Shown in pieces: positions 23,693 to 35,015 of a DNA stretch of 64,000 nucleotides. The stretch lies in contig NC_085890.1 in NCBI RefSeq assembly GCF_035222375.1, positions 992,001 to 1,056,000 on the forward strand, read 5' to 3'. The position numbers and the translations under genes are program-made. A model generated the notes under the pieces. It was not told where the DNA came from, ran no database searches, and saw nothing but the letters and a program-made list of their open reading frames with translations. Numbering within the stretch: the stretch's first letter is position 1; the number at the start of each line of letters is the position of its first letter. The DNA is from Podospora pseudocomata. Its lineage: Eukaryota > Ascomycota > Sordariomycetes > Sordariales > Podosporaceae.

Positions 23693-26600
23693 ATGATTGC
23701 ATCTGAACTGCAAATAACCAGTGTTCCAACATCACCAGCCATGGAAACCTTACGTCTAAGAGCTCGTCTGCCGGTCGAGGACGAGATTGAGAATTGGGAC
23801 GATGAAGACTTTGTGATTGATGGTGACGATCTCACCTTTCAGAGCCAGTCCAACTCGGCCAACCTTCCCACCAACCGTCGCGATTCGCAATCATCCTTCC
23901 GATCCGAGTTCGAGTCCATCCATGGAGAGGAGGAAAAGCAGGTCCACCTGCCCGGCGACGATGAGAAGTCCACCCTGGATGCCATCGCAGCTGCCGAAAA
24001 GGCCGGCGTTCCGATCCCCAAAAATGTACCACCATCCGCCCTTATGGGGGGCACCATCAAGCGTCTTGGGGGGAGAAAATTGAAAAAGGTAATCCAGGAG
24101 GATTGGGTCGACGATCTCGAATTTCCCGACATGGGCCAGTCGCTCCAGTTCAAGCCCCGCGATGGCTCCCAGTTCCCCGAAGTCCTGCGCCAAGTTAGTA
24201 ATTCAACAACAAACAGCCCTCTGAAGCCATCCAGGAAGTCGCTCACCATTGCTCAGGAGGATCGCAAGGAGAACAGTTCGTCCTCCATCAGCAACAGCTA
24301 CATCGACCTGGAGCGGTTCCGCGACAACGAGGACGACGATGACTTTTTCGGAGATGGCATGGAGACAATCAAAGTGTCTAAGAGGCGCCAGACTCCCAAG
24401 CCCATCTCTTTGATCACCCCGCCGACCCCGAAAAAGTCCAACATTGACAAACCCGCTGATGGAGAGGATGATTTCGAAAAGGACTTTGAACTTCCATCGG
24501 ATGGAAAACTTCAGCTGTCGACAAGGAGGGACGTGCCAAAGACGCCCACTTTCAACACCATGATGGATGACTTTGAGTGGGCCGAAGGCAGTCTCGGGAC
24601 AAGATTCGGTGGCACTCGTCGCGATCTCATGTCGTGCCGTAGCTCCTCCGTCTCGGCCATGAGTCCCAGCATAGCAAGCTCGATCATTACCGAGAGCGAG
24701 GATGAGTTATTTGAGGGCATTATCCTGCCTCATGGACCGCTGGATTTGGGAGAGAGGCTCCGACGTCGTCGTCAGAGCAGTCGCTCCCCTGTGCGCAACA
24801 TTGCTCCCGTCCCGCCGATCAAGGAGGAAAAGGAAGAGGAGAAGGAGGATTTCCTTGCTGGCCTCGTTCTTGGCGATGGCGATGTCTTTGACTCACGTAA
24901 ATTAACTCTTCATCGCAACATTCAGGTGAAGGAGACGAGGCCCATCAGTCCGGCCCGTCCCAAGGCCTCTGTCGCCCTCAAATTCACCAACAAACCTGTC
25001 ACCACCTCTCGCTTGCCTCGTCCCATGGGTCCGGCAGTGAACCACGAGAGGTCCAACACTCAATCATCCTTGTCCTCGTTGGAGCCTGTCTCTGAGAGCG
25101 GTGGGCCGATCGCTCGCACCACTCACAGCAGACGATCATTGTCTCGCCTGGGAGGCGGTCTTGGTCATTCGGCGCAGTCTTCAGTCGCCAGCGTGACTAG
25201 CATGGGCAGCCTCAGTAGTATCGCGACCCCCCCTACTCCGTCTTCAGCACAGACTGTCACCCCCGCCCCGTCCACCCCATCTCGGAGGAGAGAACTTGGT
25301 CAAAAGAACTCGATGGCTCTTAGACAGGCCGGGCCAACGACCACAAGTGCTCAGCTGCTCCGATCTAAGAGGTCGTTGCCTGCGTTGCGAAATCTACCAT
25401 CTCCTGCTAGAGGCTCGGCGACGGTCCGGGGGTACGAGCGCCCCCCATCCCGGACGGACTACTCGGCACGAGGCCCTCCCACTCTCCGGCCAAAGACGCC
25501 GGTGGAGCATTTGCGGTCCTCTGAGAGTTCGGCGGCCCAAGCCCGCAAGGCGCCCGTGCCTTTTCTCCCGGCAGGGGCGTCACTCTCGCAATCGCACAAC
25601 ATCAACGCCAAGTCGTCGCGGGTGTTCCGGCGACACGATTCCGAAACCAGTATTGAGTACCGGCCAGGCTCTAGAACGGTTTCTCGGTCTACAATACGCT
25701 CGCCTAGTCCGCGCAGGTATCGCCCGTCTGAGAAGGCCACGGCCGATGGGGCCTGGAGCAAACTGAGCATGCCGCGCCGAGTGAAGAACTTTGGCGACGG
25801 GCACGAACTGGATGCCTTTGACGATCTGCCGACATCGACTCAGGCGGAGGCCAAGTTCCTCAAGCAACCCGTTAGCGGCGGGGCCAAGACGCACATGCGG
25901 AGCAAGACTCTTCAAAACATCCTTCCCGATCGGGCCATCACGACCCCGTCGCCCATTGCACCGTTTGTTGCCCCCCGGGTCGATAGCGTGCCCAGCTTTG
26001 CCCGCGATACCACCGCGAGCCGAATTGCCCGGGAAACCAGTCTCGCTCAACGTAACCCCTCCGGCCCGCTGGCCCCACTAACGGCTCAGCGGGTCGCCCA
26101 GCTATCGTCTGCCAGGGGTACGCTCAATATTTCCCAGCCACCGACTCTAGCGGCCAAGGGTACGCGCAAAATGCGGAGATCCCCACAGGCGAAGCCCCAT
26201 TTGATATCCAATCTGAACCCCCCGAGAGAGGCAAAGAGTGAGTTTTTTTTTTTTTTTTTAAGTTTTTTTTCCACCGCGTTTTTGTTTTTTTCATGCAGAA
26301 CTCTAACAATGCCCGCAGCGGTTGGTGGAATGTTTTATAACCCCGAGACCTTCAAGTGGGAGGGCAACGACAATGTGCTGCACGCCTTCGAGGCCCCGGC
26401 TTCCACCACCCCCTCTACGACCTCGGTGCCAAGATATGTCATGAGAGAGAGGGAAAACGCGACACCGCGTCCGGCTCTCATCACCAACATCGGCGCTACC
26501 AAGGGCGTTCAGGTTGTGGGCGGCATGGTTTTCGATCCTCAAGCCATGTGTTGGCTCAAGCTTGGGCCACAGTCCAACAGCAAGAGCAAGCAGCAGGCTC

Positions 26601-26908
26601 AGCAACCTGACGCCATGGATGGATTCAACGCCTTGGATGACGAAGACGATGTCTTCAAGGACATTCCCGATCTCGAGGAGCGTACCATGGCCTCTAGCGA
26701 CGGTGGCAACGGGCGCGCCAGCGAGATCAAGGACGACTGGCTCGTGGGCGAGGAGTTTGACGTCGGCCCCGAATTTGTTCGTCGGCAGCGGGAAGAGGAG
26801 GACCGCTGGAGAAAGAAGTGCTCCTCCTGGATCAGCGACCAGGTGGACCGCGGCGATGCCTGGAAGTGGGCGATTCGCGACATTGTCAAGCAGAGCCTTG
26901 CCGACTAG
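23693..26908 (+). CDS. BYR4: Byr4/Bfa1-like subunit of the mitotic exit/SIN two-part GAP, 2 exons, 1044 aa
   Basis: Exons 23693-26237 and 26319-26908. Intron 26238-26318 has GTGAGT, CTAAC and CCCGCAG and joins REAK to TVGGMFYNPETFKWEGND. Family hallmarks: the N-terminal IENWDDEDFVIDGDDLTF, the IQEDWVDDLEFPD block, and the C-terminal repeat-like YNPETFKWEGNDNVL / FDPQAMCWLKL pair, then FVRRQREEEDRWRKKC. Byr4/Bfa1 acts with Cdc16/Bub2 at spindle pole bodies to restrain Spg1/Tem1, timing septation and exit from mitosis. The middle is Ser/Pro/Arg-rich and disordered. ATG 23693 is the first in frame; METLRLR at 23741 has a better context (gccATGG) and matches the usual family start, so the first 16 residues may not be real. 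Confidence 0.92.
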   Translation: MIASELQITSVPTSPAMETLRLRARLPVEDEIENWDDEDFVIDGDDLTFQSQSNSANLPTNRRDSQSSFRSEFESIHGEEEKQVHLPGDDEKSTLDAIAAAEKAGVPIPKNVPPSALMGGTIKRLGGRKLKKVIQEDWVDDLEFPDMGQSLQFKPRDGSQFPEVLRQVSNSTTNSPLKPSRKSLTIAQEDRKENSSSSISNSYIDLERFRDNEDDDDFFGDGMETIKVSKRRQTPKPISLITPPTPKKSNIDKPADGEDDFEKDFELPSDGKLQLSTRRDVPKTPTFNTMMDDFEWAEGSLGTRFGGTRRDLMSCRSSSVSAMSPSIASSIITESEDELFEGIILPHGPLDLGERLRRRRQSSRSPVRNIAPVPPIKEEKEEEKEDFLAGLVLGDGDVFDSRKLTLHRNIQVKETRPISPARPKASVALKFTNKPVTTSRLPRPMGPAVNHERSNTQSSLSSLEPVSESGGPIARTTHSRRSLSRLGGGLGHSAQSSVASVTSMGSLSSIATPPTPSSAQTVTPAPSTPSRRRELGQKNSMALRQAGPTTTSAQLLRSKRSLPALRNLPSPARGSATVRGYERPPSRTDYSARGPPTLRPKTPVEHLRSSESSAAQARKAPVPFLPAGASLSQSHNINAKSSRVFRRHDSETSIEYRPGSRTVSRSTIRSPSPRRYRPSEKATADGAWSKLSMPRRVKNFGDGHELDAFDDLPTSTQAEAKFLKQPVSGGAKTHMRSKTLQNILPDRAITTPSPIAPFVAPRVDSVPSFARDTTASRIARETSLAQRNPSGPLAPLTAQRVAQLSSARGTLNISQPPTLAAKGTRKMRRSPQAKPHLISNLNPPREAKSEFFFFFLSFFSTAFLFFSCRTLTMPAAVGGMFYNPETFKWEGNDNVLHAFEAPASTTPSTTSVPRYVMRERENATPRPALITNIGATKGVQVVGGMVFDPQAMCWLKLGPQSNSKSKQQAQQPDAMDGFNALDDEDDVFKDIPDLEERTMASSDGGNGRASEIKDDWLVGEEFDVGPEFVRRQREEEDRWRKKCSSWISDQVDRGDAWKWAIRDIVKQSLAD

Positions 26909-28106
<1,198 letters not shown>

Positions 28107-28850
28107 ATGACCGAGCTAGCCTTTGCCCAATCCTTTTTGTCAATGCTGGGGGGTATCCCGTCCAAGATAACCCACGACCACGTTGAGGATCCGCGTCGGT
28201 ATACAGTCACCACTCCTGTATGTCTTTTCCTTTCCCTATATTTTTTTTTTTGGATTAACTTACTAATAAAGTAGTACACCCTCCCTCACCACCCCACCCT
28301 GCCCAAGAAATTCACCCGCCGTACTTGCGCCACGAAGGCGCCCCCCGAATCTATCACCGTAACCGCCGTCTCCCCTCGCAACCCACCCCTATCCATTACC
28401 CTCCCCTCCCCCCTTCCGGTCAGCACGACCTCAGTCCTGGATATCAAAAACGCGATCTCCCTCCAAACGGGTGTCCCAGTCCAAAAGATAAAGTTGCTGC
28501 ACCAGAAGAAACCTGCTCAGGACTCCAAAACGTTGAAGGATGTCCTAGCGGGGGAGGGGAAAGAACAACTGGAGCTGGGGTTGATGATCATTGGGGGCGC
28601 GGCGTCGGTGCCGGAACAGAAGCCGCCAAAACAGGAGGATGAAATGGAGGTGGACAGTAAGGAAGCGGAACCGCAACAACAACAACAACAACAACAACCT
28701 GTTGCGGCGCCCGGACAGCAAAGTGGACGGGAGGTGTTGGATACCGAAGAGTTTTGGGCTGATTTGAAGGGGTTTTTAGAGCAGAGGGTTAGGGATGAGG
28801 GTGTGGCTAAAGAGGCGGTGGAGAGGTTTAGATTGGCCTGGAGGTCGTGA
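28107..28850 (+). CDS. GET5: Get5/Mdy2-like ubiquitin-like protein of the GET pathway, 2 exons, 228 aa
   Basis: Exons 28107-28217 and 28275-28850; intron 28218-28274 (GTATGT, TACTAAT, TAG), phase 0. N-terminal MTELAFAQSFLSMLGG with HVEDPRRY is the Get4-binding type segment; a ubiquitin-like domain follows at ~60-130 (ESITVTAVSPRNPPLSITL, VLDIKNAISLQTGVPVQKIKLL, DSKTLKDVL); after a short poly-Gln linker the last ~45 residues (FWADLKGFLEQRV) are helical, like the Get5 homodimer end. Get5 with Get4 bridges Sgt2 and Get3 to deliver tail-anchored proteins to the ER. Fungal databases often name this family a medial ring component. A 5' CAC run lies in the leader. Confidence 0.85.
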
Positions 28851-29501
28851 GGGGGAGGGGGGTTGAAGTGGTGGTATGAACACGGTAGCTACTATGGTCA
28901 TTAATTAGTTGAGGTTGCAAAGGCCGCTCACCCAGCAAAGTCATCCTGTCACATTTAAAACAGTTAGAAACGTTGGCGTGTTGGGTGTGGTGATTCTGGG
29001 GCGAGGAACTCCAAAGATAGTTGACACACACACACACATACGTCCGCCTCTTGAACATGTAGATGATCCTTTGCGAGGACCTATCGAGATGTAACTATCT
29101 GTGATTTTGATAATGACACGCCCGGTGAATGTATCTCCTCATCGACTATCATTATCCCCAGCTTTGGACTTGAAATGGGGAGGTTGACTAGACAGAAAAA
29201 AGCACAACCCCTTCAGTATTCTTCATCAAGAATAATACTCGGCATAAACCACGACAAAAACAACGAAGAAAACAAGCAACAAACTCGCAATATCAGTTCA
29301 GACAACTACAGCATGCTCCTCCTCTACCTTAACCACCACCACCACCATCACCACCACCATCACCACCACCATCACCACCACCACCATCCTTCCCGCTTAC
29401 TCGCGTATAACAACATAACCATTTCTCTGATATGACCATGTTTATCCCCTCTCCTTTGTCACACAACAACTCGACCGCCGCGCCGCCAAAAAAACAAAAA
29501 A
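28851..29501. other. convergent intergenic GET5 / cofilin
   Basis: 650 bp of 3' regions with a CAC/CAT run at 29332-29387. No gene supported. Confidence 0.6.
29332..29387 (+). repeat. (CAC/CAT)n triplet repeat
   Basis: About 18 CAC or CAT triplets in the intergenic space past the cofilin stop. Non-coding in any model I can support. Confidence 0.9.
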
Positions 29502-30564
29502 TTAAGCAGCAGTCCCCTTGCTCACCGTCTTGACGAGCGAATCGTACTCGATGTCGTCGGCGTCGTTGGCTTGGACCTCGGTGGCGATGCCGGGGAGGGC
29601 GCGCTTGAGAGCCTCCTTGGAGGAGGCGTAGACCATCTTGGCCTGTTTGTGTCGAGCATGTTAGTATGAGTCTACTCTGTTGGGGGGTAAGAAGAAAAGA
29701 AAAACATACCATGATACCGGCATCATCAGGGGACCAAGCGATGAAGGTGATCTTGTTCCTGTTTTTTTCCAAATCAATCAACACAATATTCCGGAGTAGT
29801 AAAAGTAAGGGGAGGAAACAAACCGGACACCCTCCCCAGAAGCGAGATTATACTCAAAGTCGTAGACAGCGTAGCGGGGACCCTTGCCTACGGCGCCCTG
29901 TTTTTTGTGTCAGTCAGCTGGGATCATAGCTCGGAGAGAGACAAAGTAGGGATAGCTGTTGAGACACCAAAAAAAAAAGAGACATACGGTCTTGCTCTTC
30001 GTCTTGGCGTTGATGAGCTTCTTGCGAAAGTCGTCGTACTCGGGGCTGCTCTCCGAGGTGCTGTCGACGACAATCTCCTTGTTGTCGTCCGAGAGCTTGA
30101 AGATGACGTACTTGTACTTCTTGTTGAGCTTGAGGTCGTTGTAGGCGGTTATGCACTCCTCGTTGACGGTGGCGCTGTTTGATGCATGTGTGTGGTTAGC
30201 CATCTGGGTTGGTGGTGGAAGACTCAGAGGGGGAAGTATGTTGGGCTGTGATGACGGTCGATTCGGCGGTGGTGGGCCTCGCTCGCAGAAGGGTAGTTGG
30301 ACATCATAGAACAGAAGGCGGTACTACTAACCCGGATTGAGACTGCGAGAGAGAAAGAATCATGTCAGCTATCATGTCGTCGTCGGCTATCGTGCACACC
30401 ACCTCCTCGAAAGCTGTTCGTTCCCTCGGCGCGCATCATCTCCCATCCAACAACAAGCGGGGATCATGCGCGCAAGCAAAACCAAACAAGCACCCAATCC
30501 CATCAACCCCCTCCCCCTCCCAATCCCCTCACCCTCCCTCCCCTTTAAATCCAAAACTCACCAT
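29502..30564 (-). CDS. COF1: Cofilin / actin-depolymerising factor, 6 exons, 154 aa
   Basis: Exons 30564-30562, 30342-30332, 30174-29988, 29897-29824, 29758-29710, 29642-29502. The first coding exon is just ATG, followed by a 219-nt intron (GTGAGT); the second is 11 bases, giving MSQSG-ATVNEECITAYNDLKL. ADF/cofilin core motifs are intact: KYKYVIFKLSDDNKEIVV, RYAVYDFEYNL, NKITFIAWSPDDAGI and the actin-binding long helix KMVYASSKEALKRAL. Cofilin severs and depolymerises F-actin in the cytoplasm, needed for patches, endocytosis and hyphal growth. Codons are strongly C-ending throughout, as expected for a highly expressed gene. All five introns have usable branch and splice sites. Confidence 0.96.
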
Positions 30565-31167
30565 GATTGCGGTTTTCTTGTGGATGTTGTCTAAACTCCC
30601 TAAAAAAAAAAAGGAACTCGATCGGTGATGCGCAAGCAGTAAATCGCGTGGCTCGGTGGGTGGGTGCGTGGTGTGGTGAGTCCTCAGAGCAAAAAACCGT
30701 TGATATTCGGCAGCTGTTACAAGTAAGAGGAGAACAAAAAAGTTAGCAAGTGGTCGGTAGTGAGTGGTAGTGGCTTGTTGCGGCGGTGGCAGCGGGTAGC
30801 AGTGAATAGCGGGGGAGGAGGAAGAAGAAGGAAGAGGAACATAGGTAGGCAACAACAGAACAGCAACGCATACACACACGTAATCAGATAGGTATCCGAC
30901 TGAACAGAATAGAACAGGCAGCAAAACACTCTCTTCTTCTCTCTCTTCAGAAACAACAAAAAAGTTGGTTAGGTAGAGAGAGAGTGTAGATGACAATAAA
31001 GGAGAAGCAAGAGAAAGAAGTGGGCCTGATTTGCGCCTGGTGAGGGAAGGCGAGAGAGGGGTTTAATATTACAGCCCACTTGCATGGACCTCCATCATCT
31101 CGCCCAGTTCATCAACACCAGCTGCCCCCTCCGGCCACTGATTGCACTGAGCAGACAGACAGACAGG

Positions 31168-31204
<37 letters not shown>

Positions 31205-31842
31205 GGCTGTCGGAGAAGCTGGAGATGTTACAGAAGGAGATGTTGAGAAACAAACTTACAGAGCGGTTCAACAGGAAGGTCCTTGTTGTGTAGGAGTAAA
31301 GGAGACACGCGGTCAGTGGAGGTCGAAGCGATAATGAAACGGATGGAGGGGGAGATGGAGAGGGGCAGCAAGGCAGCTCGCAGCCTGAAAAACAACAAGA
31401 TGGCAGGGTCGGGTTGGTGGGGTTGCTATTGGCGGTGACGAAGGAACGACCACTCACAGGGGCTTACGTGATTGGGGTGGGATGGCTGAGCACCCCGCCT
31501 CGTCCCACCTCACCTCTCACCACTCACATCTCACTTTCAGTCATACTCTCACTCTCAACTCTCATACTGAAAGTGAGCACACTCGCTGCACAGTTAACTC
31601 TTTGAAATATCATTACATCGTGGTTTGTTACCTCTACTCTAACCCAGTGTGATCGTAATATACAATGCCACCATGGTGCCGTAAGGGAATATGCAGCTAT
31701 CAAGACAGAGAGAGAAAGTAGAGAGGAGATTACATGGCACACACTGTACGATCCGATAACACCCAAACCCTTTTTAGAAATCCCCCAAAACCGAGTCGCC
31801 CAAAATCATAAAACCATTGCTTTTGCTTTTGCTGTTGTGATC
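30565..31842. other. intergenic cofilin upstream / HSP60 downstream
   Basis: 1.28 kb; cofilin promoter and HSP60 3' end. Contains a CAGA repeat at 31152-31204. No gene supported. Confidence 0.6.
31152..31204 (+). repeat. (CAGA)n tetranucleotide repeat
   Basis: About a dozen near-perfect CAGA units in the intergenic region between HSP60 and cofilin. Confidence 0.9.
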
Positions 31843-31848
31843 TTACAT

Positions 31849-31881
<33 letters not shown>

Positions 31882-32959
31882 ACCGCCCATGGGAGGAGGC
31901 GTCTTGTCCTCGGCCTCGACAATCGCCACCTCGGTGGTGCCAAGCAGAGAGGCAACGCCAGAGGCATCAATGAGACCAGTGCGGACAACCTTGAGGGGAT
32001 CAAGGATACCGGCAGAGATCATGTCAACGTACTCGCCCTTGGCGCTGTTGAAGCCCTTGTTGAAGTCATTGACATACTCGTCCTGGAGCTTGCCGATGAT
32101 GACAGAGCCCTCAAGACCGGCGTTCTCAACAATGGTTCTGGCAGGGCGGGTGATGGCGTTTCTGACGATGCTCACACCAAGTTGCTGGTCAAAGTTGGCG
32201 GGCTTGAGGTCCTTGAGAGCGTTGATGGAGGCCTTGATGAGGGCAGTACCACCGCCCGGGAGGATGCCCTCCTCAACGGCAGCGCGGGTGGCGTTGAGCG
32301 CATCCACGAAGCGGTCCTTCTTCTCGCCAACCTCCACCTCGGAGGAGCCACCGACCTTGATGACGGCAACACCGCCAGAGAGCTTGGCGAGGCGCTCCTG
32401 GAGCTTCTCCTTCTCGTACTCGGAGGTGGTGGGGTCGGCCATGACACCACGGATCTGCTCGCAGCGTTGAGCAATCGAGTCCTTGCTGCCGTCACCGTTG
32501 AGGAGGATGGTGTCCTCCTTGGTGATGGTGATGGAGCCGGTGGAGCCGAGCATGTCAGGGGTGAGCTTGTCAAGCTTGACATCGAGCTCGGTGCTGAAGA
32601 CGGTGGCGTTGGTGAGGACAGCAAGATCGCCGAGGATGGACTTGCGGTTGTCACCGAAGCCGGGGGCCTTGACGGCGGCAACCTCGAGCTGGCCACGGAG
32701 CTTGTTGAGAATGCAGACGGCGAGAGCCTCGCCCTCAAAGTCCTCGGCGATGATGACGAGAGGACGGCGGAGCTTGTTGGAGATCTCGAGAGCGGGGATG
32801 ATGTCCATGGCGGAGGAGATCTTTTGCTCAGAGAGGAGGATCAGGGGCTTCTCGAACTCGACCTTCTGGGCCTTGGCGTCGGTGATGAAGTAGGGGGAGA
32901 CGAAGCCGCGGTCGAAGCGCATACCCTCGGTGACCTCGAGCTCATCGAGGAGAGTCTTG

Positions 32960-32996
<37 letters not shown>

Positions 32997-33636
32997 TCTC
33001 CATGGCGTTGGCAATCAGCTTGCCAATGTGCTCGTCGCCGTTGGCCGAGATGGTGGCGACCTGGGCGATCTCCTCAGAGGTGGTGATGTCGCGGCTGTGC
33101 TTCTGGAGGTACTCGACGACGTTGTCGACGGCAGCCTGGATACCGCGGCGAAGATCCATGGGGTTGCAGCCGGCAGCGACATTCTTGACCGTCTCGGCGA
33201 AGATGGCGCGGGCGAGGACGGTGGCAGTGGTGGTACCGTCACCGGCGACCTCGTTGGTCTTGGAGGCGACCTCGGCGAGGAGCTTGGCACCGAGGTTCTC
33301 GAACTTGTCCTTGAGGGAGATGGCGCGGGCGACCGTTACACCGTCTTTGTGCGTCTGTCAGTTACTGTCGAGATATTCTTCTCGTAGAGCGAGGACAAAC
33401 TCACCCTTGGTGATCTTGGGGGAGCCGAAGCTGGACTCGATGAGGACATTACGACCCTTGGGACCGAGGGTGGTAGCAACTGCCTTTGCAAGGGTCTCGA
33501 CACCCTGAAGGAGAGCGGCGCGGCCCTCAACACCGAACTTGAGCTCCTTGTGAGCGAAGCGGAGCTGCTGTGTGGAACGGACGCGGGCGGCCTTGAGCGG
33601 GGAAGAGACCGACGCTCTCGTGAGTGCGCGCTGCAT
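31843..33636 (-). CDS. HSP60: Mitochondrial chaperonin HSP60 (GroEL family), 2 exons, 577 aa
   Basis: Exons 33636-33405 and 33344-31843; intron 33404-33345 (GTGAGT, CTGAC, AAAG) joins SPKITK to DGVTVARAI. The first ~28 residues ([20 protein letters not shown]) are an Arg/Ser/Ala mitochondrial presequence. GroEL hallmarks: [10 protein letters not shown], the ATP loop GDGTTTAT (residues ~112-119), [15 protein letters not shown] and the C-terminal GGM repeat ending GGMM. The protein forms the tetradecameric matrix chaperonin with Hsp10 for folding imported proteins. Codon choice is uniformly C-biased. A heat-shock-element-like site lies ~265 bp upstream at 33898. The antisense strand is also widely open, a by-product of codon bias. 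Confidence 0.98.
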
Positions 33637-33897
33637 GGTGGCGGTATGTGTGTGCCGGTTTCAAGCAACAAACTAAAAAGGGAGGCTCGGTTTGGGTCTG
33701 GGTATCACGATCAATGTCGGCTTCGGAAGGGGGTCGTCAAGGTGGGAGGATGGGGGGGATACTCTGTATAAAATATGTCAGCGCTCGGCAACCATGTCGA
33801 AAAAAATTCCCAAGGTTCGTCAATGGATTGGCCCGAGCTCCCTGTTCACTAGGCAGGATCGGGCATAGCGCTGTACTTGATCACTGGTTGGAGGTGT

Positions 33898-33913
33898 TTC
33901 TGGAACCATCGAA
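33898..33913 (-). promoter_or_regulatory. heat-shock-element-like site upstream of HSP60
   Basis: The + strand reads TTCtgGAAccatcGAA, a head-to-tail pair of the 5-bp HSF unit (TTCnnGAA) plus a third GAA at wider spacing. It sits about 265 bp upstream of the HSP60 start codon, where HSF sites are expected. Only the sequence match and position support it. Confidence 0.35.
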
Positions 33914-34957
33914 GATCCACAAAACCGATTCGCTGAGTTCATGCAGCGCTGGTTTTTGTCCTCATTTTTAGTTGTTCCTCTCTGTTTACCTGGTGAGATT
34001 CTGCGAAGGTATTCAGACACAAAGCTCACCAACTTTCGGCTCTTCAGCACCACATCTCGAGCCCTCATCTCGCCCTAATTTGTCATCACCACTCTCCAGA
34101 GACGCATTGCGGGATTGTTGCATCACCCCCCCTCCCACGAGTAGCCGGGTTCTCCAATCTTGGCATGCGGTAAGTGGGGTCGAGAGCTCCAGCTTTCCGC
34201 TGGCAGCCGAACCAGCCCCTTTTCCCCGACGACCAAAGTAAACAAACCAACCGACGATAGCAGTCTGGATGGTGGATGGGACATCTCACAAGTATGCCGA
34301 TGGTTTGAGGTCGTGATGGTGTTCAGATTACGGTCATGAAACATGTTTTGCTTTCCATCCGCAAATTTCCTGCTGCTTCCCTCGCTCTCTTCCGCTCATC
34401 CGATATCTTGAACTCTGAAATATACAAAGAGCAATGCCCTCCCATGAACCGTCACCCACTCTCCATCTTCGCATCTCCAACATGTCGTAAAGTATCATCT
34501 CTCTTCTGCAGCCGACCTCGCTTGTTCTGTTACCCATGATCTAGCCTATCATGACAAAGTGAGCCTAAACCCCCACCCAGCAAGAAGAGCTGCTTCCAGC
34601 CGTTGGTCTAGATTGGCAGTAAAAATAGTCGTCGACAAGCCACACACGTCCCTTATTGGCCTTCCTCCCGTTCCATACAGACAAAGGTGCATCGCCTCTC
34701 TGCTCCTCACAAACGGCAGTTCTCACACAGGACCGAGACGGCAGGCTGGGTACGGTCCTCGACGGCGGAATGTCGAGGGCTGGAATGGCCGAATGTGACT
34801 GGCCGTGCAGTAGGTAGGTGGACCGGTGGTGGCGACCGGTAGAGTGGTTGGTAGGTGGTAGGTGGCAACCGGTTGGTGGTAGGTAAGGTGCGGTGGAAGA
34901 GTCCAACTGAGAGAGAAGGAGAAAACTAGAAAAAAGAAATGTTGGCACAAAAGCCAG

Positions 34958-34958
34958 G

Positions 34959-35014
<56 letters not shown>

Positions 35015-35015
35015 G
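34958..35015 (+). repeat. (GTT)n triplet repeat
   Basis: About 18 perfect GTT units in non-coding DNA, preceded and followed by unique sequence. Confidence 0.95.

Noticed and set aside
31837-33387. 516-codon open frame antisense to HSP60
   Set aside because: It mirrors the C-biased codons of HSP60 and is Leu/Val/Gly/Asp-rich with no family resemblance; a by-product of the real gene.
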